Below are positions 1 to 9,211 of a stretch of 64,000 bases of DNA, piece by piece. The notes beneath the pieces are model-generated. The model was not told where the DNA came from, did not search any database, and saw nothing but the letters and a program-made list of their open reading frames with translations. Numbering within the stretch: position 1 is the first letter of the stretch; every line of letters starts with the position of its first letter. Source of the stretch: CAVVAL01 sp963742725. GTDB taxonomy: Bacteria > Actinomycetota > Actinomycetes > Mycobacteriales > Cryptosporangiaceae. Position numbers and translations under genes: made by a program. The stretch covers positions 2,480,001 through 2,544,000 of the forward strand of contig CAVUMX010000003.1 in the NCBI GenBank assembly GCA_963742725.1, read 5' to 3'.

Positions 1-1578
1 GCCGGCGCGACCGGCGTCGGCCTGGCCCTCGCGCTCGGCTTCGCGGTCCCGGCGGTGGCCGGCGCGTTCGGGCGGGACCTGCCGGCAGCCGGCGTCTCGG
101 TCGGATGGGCGGTCGGGATCGTCCTCGGCGCGATCGCGGTGACCGTCCTCGCGGTGCTGGCACCGGCCGTCACCGCGTCCAGGGTCTCGCCGCTCCAGGC
201 GCTGCGCACGTCGGCGACGACCGCGTCGCAGAAGGGCATCAGCCGCGGCCGGCTCGTCCTCGGCCTGCTGCTCGTGGGCACGGCGGCGCTGCTCGGCTCC
301 GCCGCCCAGGTCAAGGCCGGTCCGCTGGCCGAGGAGGACATCCTCGTGCTCTTCACGCTCGTCGCCAGCGGTACGGCCACGTTCGGCGCGCTGCTGGCGC
401 TCGGTCCCGTCATCATCCGGCCGGTGCTGCGGGTCGTCGCGTGGCCCCTCTCGAAGTTCGGACCGGTCGGGCAGCTGGCTGTGGGCGGCGTCGGCGGCGC
501 CCCGAGGCGGGCAGCGGCGGTCTCCGCCGTCGTGGCGCTCGGCGTCACGCTGATCTCCGGCGTCCTGATCGGATCGGCGACCATCCGCGCGATGGCCGAT
601 GCCGAACTCGCCCTCCAGTTCCCGGCGGACATCGAAGCCCGGACGTCGAGCGAGACCGTCCCCCTGCCTGACGGCATGGTCGAGCGGCTGGCGAAGAGCC
701 CCGACCTGGCCGAGGTGCTGCCGTACCGGCAGGCGTTCGCCCAGCTCGGCGAGCAGGAACTGCCGCTGGTCGACCTCAACCTCCGCGAGCTGCCGTCGGC
801 GAAGAAGTTCAACGTTCCCGCCGGCTCGCTCAGCAGCATCGGACCGGGCGTCCTCGCGCTCCCGGAGATCCAGGCGAGGGCCCTGCACACCACGGTCGGC
901 CAGACCCTGACGCTGACCGTCGACGGCAGGACCCGCGACCTGCGCGTCGGCGCGGTGATCGACGGCGGCGGCCCGCTCGGCGCGTCTGCCGTCCTGGACC
1001 CCGCCGACCTGACCGCGCTCGTACCGTCGGCGAAGGTCACCGGCGTTCTCGCCAACGCCCCCAGCCACGACCCGGACGACGTCACGAAGGCCCGCGCGGC
1101 CGTCGTCGCCGAGGCGGCCGGCCATCCCGGCATCGTCATCGACACCCTCGCCGACGGGCAGGCGGAGATCGACGAGATGCTGAACACGCTCACCGCGGTC
1201 GCGCTCGGGATGCTCGCCCTGACGATCGTGATCGCCGTGGCCGGGGTCGGCACCACCACCGCGCTGTCGGTCGTGGAACGCACCAGGGAGTCCGGGATGC
1301 TGCGCGCGGTCGGGCTGTCCAAGCGCGGGCTGAAGGTCAGCATCACCACCGAGGCCGCCCTGTACGGCCTGGTCGGATCGGTGATCGGGCTCGTGATCGC
1401 CGTCCCGTACTCCGCGTTGCTGCTCAGCGCCGCCGGGATCGAGGCCGCGCCCGAGCTGCCGTTCGGTCAGATCGCCGCGATGTTCGCCGTCCTCGCCGGG
1501 CTGACGGCCCTGGCCGGGCTCCTGCCCGCGCGGCAGGCGGCACGGGTCAGCCCGGTCGCGGCGCTGGCCCAGGAGTAG
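1..1578 (+). CDS. ABC transporter permease, FtsX/MacB type, C-terminal part
   Basis: The reading frame is open from base 1, so the N-terminus lies outside the window; a GTG at 55 is only an internal codon. The visible 525 residues contain several hydrophobic segments, a long extracytoplasmic stretch between them, and a final FtsX-type domain with the family motif VVERTRESGMLRAVGLSKR followed by two membrane helices and a closing PARQAARVSPVAAL, typical of the end of MacB/LolC-like permeases. Such proteins pair with an ATPase to move lipids or peptides, or to transmit mechanical force in the envelope; the ATPase gene would be expected upstream. Substrate unknown. A long palindromic terminator follows directly. 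Confidence 0.9.
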   Translation, partial: AGATGVGLALALGFAVPAVAGAFGRDLPAAGVSVGWAVGIVLGAIAVTVLAVLAPAVTASRVSPLQALRTSATTASQKGISRGRLVLGLLLVGTAALLGSAAQVKAGPLAEEDILVLFTLVASGTATFGALLALGPVIIRPVLRVVAWPLSKFGPVGQLAVGGVGGAPRRAAAVSAVVALGVTLISGVLIGSATIRAMADAELALQFPADIEARTSSETVPLPDGMVERLAKSPDLAEVLPYRQAFAQLGEQELPLVDLNLRELPSAKKFNVPAGSLSSIGPGVLALPEIQARALHTTVGQTLTLTVDGRTRDLRVGAVIDGGGPLGASAVLDPADLTALVPSAKVTGVLANAPSHDPDDVTKARAAVVAEAAGHPGIVIDTLADGQAEIDEMLNTLTAVALGMLALTIVIAVAGVGTTTALSVVERTRESGMLRAVGLSKRGLKVSITTEAALYGLVGSVIGLVIAVPYSALLLSAAGIEAAPELPFGQIAAMFAVLAGLTALAGLLPARQAARVSPVAALAQE

Positions 1579-1596
1579 CCGGCGCCTGCCTTGCCG

Positions 1597-1644
1597 AAGT
1601 GTGTGGGATCTTGCGAGCCATACGTCGCAAGATCCCACACGCTT
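1597..1644. terminator. Long perfect palindrome, bidirectional terminator
   Basis: A 16-bp perfect stem (1601-1616 with 1625-1640) and an 8-nt loop, extendable on both sides through a G-U pair to about 20 bp. It sits between the stop of the permease and the stop of the convergent gene at 1643, so it can end transcription from both sides. There is no long T tract, as usual in actinobacteria. Confidence 0.75.
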
Positions 1645-2810
1645 ACGGATCAAACTCGTCATCCGTCGTCGCTGTCAGGTCGCCGGCCGGCGGACCATCC
1701 GCACCGTCGCGTGCCGGACCCGCAGGAACCAGCGTCACTCCACGCAGCACGACGGCGGCCCACGAGCCGGCGGCCGGGTCACCGACCAGCGTCGCCGGTT
1801 GCGGCACGGCCCAGTCTTCGTCGGGCGGCACGCGGACCGGGATCGTGAGGAGTGGCTCGTCGCCGTCTGACGCGTCGAGCGAGTACACGAACACCTCGTC
1901 GTACGCGCACCGGACCGTAACCGAACGCCACGGCTGGGGGCGGCGCAACAGCCGCCGGACCGCCAGGTTCGGCAGAGCCCCACGGACCCCGGCCGCGAGC
2001 CCCAATGCCAGCGCGAACGCGGCGAACGTGACCCAGAACGTGGCGTCGTACGGCTGCGTCACCGGGCGGACCTGGTCCTCTGCGACGTAGAAGTCGTACC
2101 ACGCGCCGAAGTCGAACCCGCCGGTGTCCTCCACCGGCACCAGCACGGCTCCGGAACGGCCGTCGAGCATCACCCACAGCGTCTGCTCGTCCTCGTTGAC
2201 GTCGGCCACGGAGCCGGAGACGCGCGCGGCTGAGGCCTCCCACGCCTCTTCCCGATCCTGGACGTACACACCCCAGCGCCGCCAGCACGGCAGCGCCGAC
2301 CAGCCCGGTCGCCGCCACCGCCAGCCATTCCCTCCCGAGCGCGCCGATCCGTTCTACAGGCGGCGGCTCGGCCAAGGACATCGACGGGCCGTCGAAGGAC
2401 GTCGTTGGGGCGGCAGCCGTCCGGCGGCGTTCGACCTTTTCGTGGACGGCCACGACCGTGACGACGAGCGCGGAGGCGACGGGAACCCCGTGGAACCACC
2501 CCGGGTACCACGGGTCGAGGACGTTCGCCGCGATCATGACGGCCGCCAGCACCCAGGCGAGCGCCGCCGCGGTCAGGAGATGGACGAACGGCACGGCGAG
2601 AAGGGCCAGGACCAGGCCGAACGTCGCGGCGTCCACCCAGTTCACGGCGCAGCCCGGCGGCGTGCAGTAGGCCGACTCCGGGATCGTGTCCGTCGCGACG
2701 TTCTCGGCACCGATCAGCGCCACGGAGGCGAGCGCCACGACGACCGGACGGATCCACCACGGTGCGACAGCCACGATCCGGACGTCAGAGCTGCTCAGGG
2801 CGGTAGGCAC
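1643..2810 (-). CDS. Membrane protein of unknown function, interrupted by a frameshift
   Basis: Two overlapping minus-strand frames together make one protein. The first (from ATG 2810) encodes about 180 residues with at least four hydrophobic segments and ends its sensible sequence at VLAALG; the second (from 2269 to 1643) begins VYVQDREEAWEAS, has one more hydrophobic segment (around FAAFALALGLAAG) and an acidic tail. Removing one base from the C4 run at 2271-2274 joins them as AALGVYVQDREE, giving about 388 residues. The downstream part of the first frame is Arg/Gly-rich shadow sequence. I do not recognise the family. It may be a sequencing error, or a real frameshift mutation. Confidence 0.65.
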
Positions 2811-2843
2811 CAGCCCATGGTGACAGCGGGGCGAAAGTACGCG

Positions 2844-2968
2844 TCAGCGCGGGGTGAGGACGCGGAAGTCGTTCCGGGTCGGCGAGCACGACCCACGGCA
2901 TGGCCGTCCAGGGACGTGCTGGCCAGGTCGTTCGCGTCCCAGACGACCTGGGTCAGGCGGGTAGCCAT
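2844..2968 (-). pseudogene. Remnant of a VOC (glyoxalase/bleomycin-resistance fold) protein
   Basis: On the minus strand an ATG at 2968 gives MATRLTQVVWDANDLA, a typical opening of actinobacterial VOC proteins. Shortly after, in other frames, come WVVLADPE and NDFRVLTPR followed by a stop, which match the usual C-terminal strand of the same family. The roughly 90 central residues are missing and at least two frame changes separate the pieces, so this is a deleted, decayed gene rather than a small functional protein. It sits between two intact-looking membrane protein genes. Confidence 0.6.
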
Positions 2969-2970
2969 TC

Positions 2971-4710
2971 TCAGCAGTCCGATCGTTGGGGGATGCGCAG
3001 CTCGCTCGTCAGCGTGTACTCACCGGCGCGGTTGAGCCGCACCTCGACCCAGTCGCCCTTGCCGGGGCGGATGCACCCGTCCGGGCCCCGCAACGCCAGC
3101 CAGCGGGACCACCGGATCCGCACGGTCAGGTCGGTCGCGACGGGCACGTCGAAGCGGACCTTCGTCGGGCCGGACTCCAGCAACTCGCCCGGATGCTCCA
3201 CCAGCGGACGGGCGCCGACCACCTTGTAAAGGATCCAGTCGCCGGTCTCCCAGACCCGTTGCAGGTAGGGCAGGTTCGCCTCGATCAGGGACGCTTCCTC
3301 GCGCCCGCCGAAGTCCAGTTGCGTTCCGGATCCGGGCCTCGGCGTCGCCACGTAGTCGACCGCGTTCTCGTAGAGCCAGTTGAGGTACGTCCGGGGGGCG
3401 AGCCGTCCGTTGTAGAAGATCGCGTTCCGTTCGACGTCGACCTGCCGCAGCCAGCCGCGGGCTATCGGTACCGCATCGGCGACGTACGTGGCCTCCCAGT
3501 GGTCGCGCAGCGGCACCACCTCGACCCGGCCGACCGGTCCGCGCCGTTTCAGCTCGTCGATGAGCGGCTGGTGGAACCACCGCTGGGCGGCCCGTTCACC
3601 GGCGTACGCGAGGTCTTCGGCGACGAGCGGCGGCTGCCACCAGCAGATCGCCGCGATGACGGCAGCCAGCCAACGTTTGTCCAGCGACGACACCGCTACC
3701 GCGATCGGCGCCGCGTACAGGATCGGCAGCCGGATCACGTTGCTGCCGACCGGGCTGTCGAAGTAGAACGAGCCGACCGTGCTCAGCGCGGTGATCACGG
3801 TGCCGATGCGCAGCGCCCGGTACTCCTTCGGGATCAGGAAGAACGCCGCCACGCACACGGCCACCGTGACCTTCATCGACTGTTCGTTGAACGGCTGCTC
3901 GCCGCCGTCGCGGAACAGCAGCGCGGGCGGCATCAGCGCCAACCCGGCGCCGACGCACAGCGCCAGGCCCTCCTTGCGCTTCCCGGACAGCAGCAGCGCC
4001 GTGCCGCAGATGCCGGTGAACACGCCGGCCACCGGGCTGCCTGCGCTGCTCAGGGCGGCGAGCCCCGCGGCGAGCGCGAGCCGGTACCGCTCCGGCACCT
4101 TCGGCAGGACCAGCGCGCACAGCGCCAGCATCCCGAACGAGATCCCGAGCGCGAACGTCGTCCGGCCGCTGACCAGGTTGAACACGCCGACGATCGCGCC
4201 GAGCACGCCACCCGCCGTGGGACGGCGCGCCCCGACCCGGACCAGCAGCCACGCGAACGCCACCGCCGAGATCACGCACGCCGTGGCGCCGACGCCCCTC
4301 GATCCGAGCAGCGCGTTGAGCGGGCCGGTGAACGCGCTGTACCCGAACGGGTAGACGCCGCCGTACCAGCGCAGGTCGACCGGGACGAAACCGTGCTCAC
4401 GGAAGAAGTGCCCGCGGGCGACCTGCGCCGACAGGTCGGTGCCGGCCAGCGGCAGGAACAGGAACCCGACCGACAGCACGAGCGACGTGACGAGCGTGAC
4501 GAGCACGGGGATCCGGTACGGGTGCGGCAGGGCGTTCCGCAGCACGTCGAACGGATCCGGCAGCCCCTGCCTCTTCGGAGGCCCGTTCGCCGGGGCCGGC
4601 TCGGGACCGTCCTCCAGGGACTCGCGGCGCCACAGCGCGGCGAGGTCGAGTTCGCCCGTGGCGGGCAGCTCCGGGGTCGGCGCCGGCTTGTCCGGACGCG
4701 CCTCAGGCAT
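2971..4710 (-). CDS. Polytopic membrane protein, glycosyltransferase (GT-C)-like
   Basis: A 579-residue protein: a cytoplasmic Pro-rich N-terminus of about 75 residues, then some ten hydrophobic segments to about residue 350, then a soluble C-terminal domain of about 220 residues. The first extracytoplasmic loop after the first helix (HFFREHGFVPVDLRWYGG) resembles the acidic/aromatic loop of GT-C type mannosyl or arabinosyl transferases, but I see no clear DxD/DD motif, so the enzyme assignment is inference. Its ATG overlaps the stop of glnE by 8 nt, so the two are probably co-transcribed. Function otherwise unknown. Confidence 0.7.
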   Translation of the reverse strand: MPEARPDKPAPTPELPATGELDLAALWRRESLEDGPEPAPANGPPKRQGLPDPFDVLRNALPHPYRIPVLVTLVTSLVLSVGFLFLPLAGTDLSAQVARGHFFREHGFVPVDLRWYGGVYPFGYSAFTGPLNALLGSRGVGATACVISAVAFAWLLVRVGARRPTAGGVLGAIVGVFNLVSGRTTFALGISFGMLALCALVLPKVPERYRLALAAGLAALSSAGSPVAGVFTGICGTALLLSGKRKEGLALCVGAGLALMPPALLFRDGGEQPFNEQSMKVTVAVCVAAFFLIPKEYRALRIGTVITALSTVGSFYFDSPVGSNVIRLPILYAAPIAVAVSSLDKRWLAAVIAAICWWQPPLVAEDLAYAGERAAQRWFHQPLIDELKRRGPVGRVEVVPLRDHWEATYVADAVPIARGWLRQVDVERNAIFYNGRLAPRTYLNWLYENAVDYVATPRPGSGTQLDFGGREEASLIEANLPYLQRVWETGDWILYKVVGARPLVEHPGELLESGPTKVRFDVPVATDLTVRIRWSRWLALRGPDGCIRPGKGDWVEVRLNRAGEYTLTSELRIPQRSDC

Positions 4711-7673
4711 GGAACACCCTCTCCACCGCCCGGCGCCCCCTTCGCATCGTCCTCAGGTACTCGTCCACGAACTCCCCCGGATCGCCTCCTGGCGGCGACC
4801 CGAGCGCCCTGGCCACACCGATCAGCTCCGGACCGTGCCGGGGCAGCTGGTCGGACGGCCGTCCGCGTACCAGCATGATCGCGTCCCGCACGCGGCTGGC
4901 CAGCAGCCACGCCGCCGCCAGCGCGTCGTGGTCGCCCTCCTCGACGAGCCCCGCGTCACGGGCGGCCGTGAGCGCTTCGAGCGTACGCGGCGTTCGCAGC
5001 CCTTCGATCTCGGCGGCGTGCTGGAGCTGCAACAGCTGGACGGTCCACTCGACATCGGCGAGCCCGCCGCGCCCCAGTTTGGCGTGGGTGGCCGGGTCGG
5101 CGCCGCGCGGCAGCCGCTCCTTGTCGACCCGGGCCTTGATCCGGCGGATCTCGACGACCTGGGCGTGGCCGATGCCGCCGGCCGGGTACCGCAGGGGGTC
5201 GACGAGCCGCAGGAACCGCTGGGCCAGCTCCGGATCGCCGGCGACCGGCCGCGCGCGCAGCAACGCCTGCGCCTCCCAGATGTGCGACCAGCGCCGGTAG
5301 TACTCCGCGTAGGAGGCGAGGCTGCGGGTCGGCGGTCCCTGCTTGCCCTCGGGCCGCAGGGTCGGTGTCGAGCCCGACGGGCGGATCGGGCGCGGGCGCG
5401 GCCAGCAGCCGCCGCATCTCCTCGGCGACAGCGGCGGCGGCCGCGGCGGCCTCCGCGTCGCTGATCCCGGGCGCCGCCGCGTGGACGAAGATCACGTCGG
5501 CGTCGGACGCGTACGACATCTCGGCGCCGCCGAGCCGCCCCATCCCGATGACGGCGATCGTCACCGGCAGCTCGTTCCAGCCCTTGTCTCGGACGACCGC
5601 CCGGCCCGCGACCTTGAGCGCCGCGCCGAGGACGGCGTCCGTGACGTCGGTGAGCGCCTGGCCCACCTGGACGGCGTCGAGCCGCCCGAGCAGGTCCGCG
5701 CTGGCGATCCGGAGCAGCTCACGCCGGCGCAGCGCCCGCGCGGCCACCACCCCGGGGCCCGGTTCGGCGGCGTGCCGCTGGACGGCCGCGCCGAGCAGCC
5801 CGCGCAGCGCCTCGGGGGTCCGCGCGACCAGTTCGGCGTCGTCGGCGAGCAGCCGCAGCCCTTCCGGGTCGCGGCCGATCAGGTCGGCGACGTAGCGGCT
5901 GGTGCCGAGCAGCTGCGCGAACCGGACGGCGACCAGTCCCTCGTCCCGCAGCAGCCGCAGGTACCAGGGCGTCTGCCCGAGCCGGTCGGAGACCTTGCGG
6001 TAGGCGAGCAGGCCGGCGTCCGGGTCGGGGGCGTCGGCGAACGCCTGCAGGATCGTCGGCAGCAGGGCCCTTTGCAGCGCGGCGCGGCGGCTCACCCCGG
6101 CCGTCAGCGTCTCGATGTGGCGCAGGGCGCCGGCCGGGTCGGCGAAGCCGAGCACTTCCAGCAGCGCGCGGGCGGCGCTGGGGGTGAGCCGGACGGCGTC
6201 GCTGGTCACGTTCGCGGCGGCCTCCAGCAGGGGCCGGTAGAACAGCTTCTCGTGCAGGCGGCGTACCTCGCGCGCGTGCCCGGACCACTCGGCGTGGAAG
6301 CGTTCGACGGCGCCGGCCCGGGTGTCGCCACGGAACCCGAGCGCCTGGGCGAGCCACCGCAGGCCGTGCTCGTCGTCCGGGAGGCGGTGGGTACGGCGCA
6401 GCCGCTGGAGCTGGAGGCGGTGCTCGACCTGGCGCAGGAACCGGTACGAGTGGTCGAGCGCGTCGCCGTCCGTGCGGCCCACGTAGCCGCCGTCGGTCAG
6501 CGCCCGGATCGCCGTCAGGGTGCTGCCCGTGCGGAGCGACTCGTCGCTGCGGCCGTGCACGAGCTGCAGCAGCTGGACGGCGAACTCGATGTCGCGCAGC
6601 CCGCCGGGGCCGAGCTTGATCTCCCGGGCGGCGTCGCGCGCCGGCAGGCTCTCCACCACGCGGCGCCGCATCGCCCGGACGTCCGCCACGACGCCGGGCC
6701 GGTCGGCCGCGTGCCACACCAGCGGCGTGACCAGGTCCATCCACTCCCGGGCGAGCGCGAGGTCCCCCGCCACCGGACGGGCCTTGAGCAGCGCCTGGAA
6801 CTCCCACGTCCGCGCCCACTGCTTGTAGTAGGCGGCGTGGCTGGCCAGCGTCCGGACGAGCGGCCCGTCCTTGCCCTCGGGCCGCAGCGCCGCGTCCACC
6901 GGCCAGGCGACGGCCTGGCAGATCCGCATCATGGACGTGGCGAGGGTGGTCGCGGTGCGCAGGGCGGCCGTGACGTCCACGTCGACATCGATGTCGTCGG
7001 TCGCCGGTTCGGCGACGAAGATGACGTCCACGTCGCTGACGTAGTTCAGCTCGTGCCCGCCGCACTTGCCCATGCCGATCACCGCGAGCCGGGCGGGCGC
7101 CGCCCCGGCGGGCAGGTCGGCGGCGGCGAGCGCCAGTCCGGCTTCGAGCGTGGCGGCGGCCAGATCGGACAGTTCGGCGGTGATCTCGGCGACGTCGGCG
7201 CCGTCGTGGGTGGGCGCGGTAACGTCCCGCGCGGCGATCCGCAGCAGCGCGCGCCGGTACGCCCGGCGCAGGTCGTCGATGCTCTCGAACCCCGTTCCCA
7301 GGACGGCGGGCTCGTCGGTGGTGAGCTGGCGCCACTCGTCCGGGTTCGCGACCAGGTGGTCGCCCAGCGCCGCCGACGCGCCGAGGACGCCGACGAGCCG
7401 GCGCCGCAGCCCCTCGTCCGTCTCGACGGCGGACCGCAGCGCCGCCGGATCGTCCTGGACGGCGACGAGCCGGTGCAGCGCCAGGACGGCGAGGTCGGGG
7501 TCGTCGGCGCGGGCCAGCGCGGCTACCACCTCAGCGCCCGTCGCATCGGGAGCGCCGGTCCGCGCGTCCCACCAGCCCAGGCCGGTACCGGGGCCCAGCA
7601 GGCGGGCCGTGGCCCTCGGGTCGGCGAACCCGAACCGGGCCAGGCTGGCCGATCCGCCGCCGACCGGCCGCAT
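4703..7673 (-). CDS. glnE: Bifunctional glutamine synthetase adenylyltransferase/deadenylase, with a frameshift
   Basis: GlnE transfers AMP to, and removes it from, glutamine synthetase I according to nitrogen state. About 989 residues are encoded, the usual length. Both nucleotidyltransferase halves are visible: GMGKCGGHELNYVSD near residue 200 and GMGRLGGAEMSYASD near residue 708, each followed by a helical domain. The frame breaks at about residue 771: one extra base in the G3 run 5359-5361 turns the expected GLDTDLRPEGKQG into an Arg-rich shadow, while the correct frame continues as SLASYAEYYRRWSHIWEAQ to the stop at 4703. Start ATG 7673 overlaps the TGA of the upstream amidotransferase gene (TGATG), suggesting coupling. 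The lesion may be a sequencing error; if real, the adenylylating half would be lost. Confidence 0.88.
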
Positions 7674-8437
7674 CAGTGCTCGATCAGGGGAAGGTGGGTG
7701 GTGCCGACCCGGCCGGACGCCACCGCGACGAACCGCTCGGCGAACGGGCGCCAGGCGTCCTCGACGTCGTCCATCGCGGCGTCGCAGCGGGCCACGACCG
7801 TCCCGGCGTCCAGGCCCAGCTCGTCCAGGCGGGCGGCGCAGCTCTCGGCCCAGTCCGCGATCATCGCCGTGTCGCACTCGATGTGGAACTGGAGGCCCCA
7901 GGCCTTCGTCCCGAGCCGGAACGCCTGGTGCGCGCAGCGCGGCGACGCGGCCAGCAGCACCGCGCCCGGCGGCAGCACGCTGATCTCGTCCTCGTGCCAC
8001 TGGAGCACGTCCGGGGTGAACGCGATCGGGCCGAACAGCGCGTCCTTCTCGGCGAGGTCCCGCTTTGCCACCAGCCCCGCGCCGATCTCCGGCCCGTTCT
8101 CGCAGCGCCGGACCCGCCCGCCGGCCGCCTCGGCGAGCAGCTGCCCGCCCAGGCAGACCCCGAGCGTGGGCGTCGCCGCCCGGACAGCCACTCGCAACAG
8201 CTCCTTCAGCGCCGGGAACCACGGGGCGCCGGGCGTGCCGTCGGCGGCGTCGAACGCGTCCTGCTCGCCGCCGAGCACCACGAGGGCGTCGTAGCCGGCC
8301 AGGTCGGCCGGCACGTCGTCGCCGTCGAACGGGCGCACGGTCACGAGTTCGGCGCCGGCGCCGGTCAGCCAGTCGCCGAGCCTGCGGGCGTCGTCGGTGG
8401 GGTCGTTCTGGACGACGAGGATGCGCGGTGTGGTCAC
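7673..8437 (-). CDS. Type 1 glutamine amidotransferase
   Basis: A 254-residue class I amidotransferase domain. The nucleophile is Cys95 in GVCLGGQ, with His186 and Glu188 (FHIE) completing the triad. Such stand-alone domains hydrolyse glutamine or gamma-glutamyl compounds and may hand ammonia to a partner. Its position between a lipoprotein gene and glnE, close to glnA2, would fit a role in nitrogen or gamma-glutamyl metabolism (for example gamma-glutamylpolyamine breakdown together with a GlnA2-type synthetase), but the substrate cannot be read from the sequence. Start is GTG 8437; its stop overlaps the glnE start by one base. Confidence 0.88.
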   Translation of the reverse strand: MTTPRILVVQNDPTDDARRLGDWLTGAGAELVTVRPFDGDDVPADLAGYDALVVLGGEQDAFDAADGTPGAPWFPALKELLRVAVRAATPTLGVCLGGQLLAEAAGGRVRRCENGPEIGAGLVAKRDLAEKDALFGPIAFTPDVLQWHEDEISVLPPGAVLLAASPRCAHQAFRLGTKAWGLQFHIECDTAMIADWAESCAARLDELGLDAGTVVARCDAAMDDVEDAWRPFAERFVAVASGRVGTTHLPLIEH

Positions 8438-8446
8438 GTCGCCAGG

Positions 8447-9211
8447 TTATCGACTTCTGAGCAGCCGGCCGATCGCCCGGTCCAGCAGCATCGCCGTGTG
8501 GTGGCCCGTGTCGTCGGACGCCGAGGCGCCGGCGTCGTTGAACGGCGCCCAGCTGGAGAAGTACACGCCCGTCCGCCAGCGGACGACGGCACCGGTCTCG
8601 TACACCGCGCGCAGGTCGCCCTCCAGGTGGGCGTCCACCGCGAGGAGCCGGTCGGCGACGTAGACGTTGGACAGCTGGGACGCCGCCAGCACCGACGGCG
8701 TCGGCAGCGTCGTCTCGATCGACACCTCGGAGTACAGCGGATCGACCGACTCGCACGCGTCCCGCAACAGGCCCCGCACCCACGCCGCCATCCGGGCCGC
8801 CGCGGCGTCCTGCTCCGCGTCCCGGACGAAGTCGGGCAGGCCGAGTTCGTCGGCGTAGACCCGCGCCTCGACGGGGTGCCGTTCCTCGTCGTCGTGCCGG
8901 CGCAGGTACGTCAGGACGAGCGGGCCGGCGGCGGCGGTGACGAACCCGGCCTGGACGGCCGTCCAGTCGTCGTCCTTGCCCGCGACGAGCCGGTCGAACT
9001 CGGCGGGATCGACGTCCAGCGGCCGGGGCTCCTGCTCGGCGTGCCCGGCCGGGACGACGTCGACCCGGCGGGTGCCGGTGCCGCCGTGCCTGGTGACGGC
9101 CTCCGCCAGGCGCGCGAACGCCGCGCGTTCACCGTCCTCGGAGTACAGGCTGACGGACAGGTGCGGTGCCCACACTGTCAGCGGGGGAAGCGTCGCCCCG
9201 GAAAGTGTCAT
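8447..9211 (-). CDS. Unrecognised 254-aa cytosolic protein, possible immunity protein
   Basis: Starts at ATG 9211, overlapping the stop of the upstream lipoprotein/toxin-like gene by 4 nt (ATGA), so the two are translationally coupled. The 254 residues are acidic, without signal peptide or membrane segment, and end in a patch (VYFSSWAPFNDAG then GRLLRSR) that resembles actinobacterial immunity-type proteins in my memory, but I cannot assign a named family. Because the preceding gene ends in a nuclease-toxin-like domain and the overlap is tight, immunity to that toxin is the most economical reading. This is inference from context, not from a catalytic or binding motif. Confidence 0.6.
   Translation of the reverse strand: MTLSGATLPPLTVWAPHLSVSLYSEDGERAAFARLAEAVTRHGGTGTRRVDVVPAGHAEQEPRPLDVDPAEFDRLVAGKDDDWTAVQAGFVTAAAGPLVLTYLRRHDDEERHPVEARVYADELGLPDFVRDAEQDAAAARMAAWVRGLLRDACESVDPLYSEVSIETTLPTPSVLAASQLSNVYVADRLLAVDAHLEGDLRAVYETGAVVRWRTGVYFSSWAPFNDAGASASDDTGHHTAMLLDRAIGRLLRSR

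Noticed and set aside
1643..1848. Several short plus-strand frames over the 1591-2269 region
   Set aside because: They are antisense shadows of the membrane protein and include the terminator palindrome.
2986..4878. A 630-codon plus-strand frame
   Set aside because: Arg/Gln/Pro/Asp-rich antisense of the membrane protein and glnE genes with no domain; typical high-GC shadow.
7677..8783. Upstream extension of the glnE frame to 8783
   Set aside because: The extra part is Arg/Gly-rich shadow of the amidotransferase gene; ATG 7673 gives the normal GlnE start.
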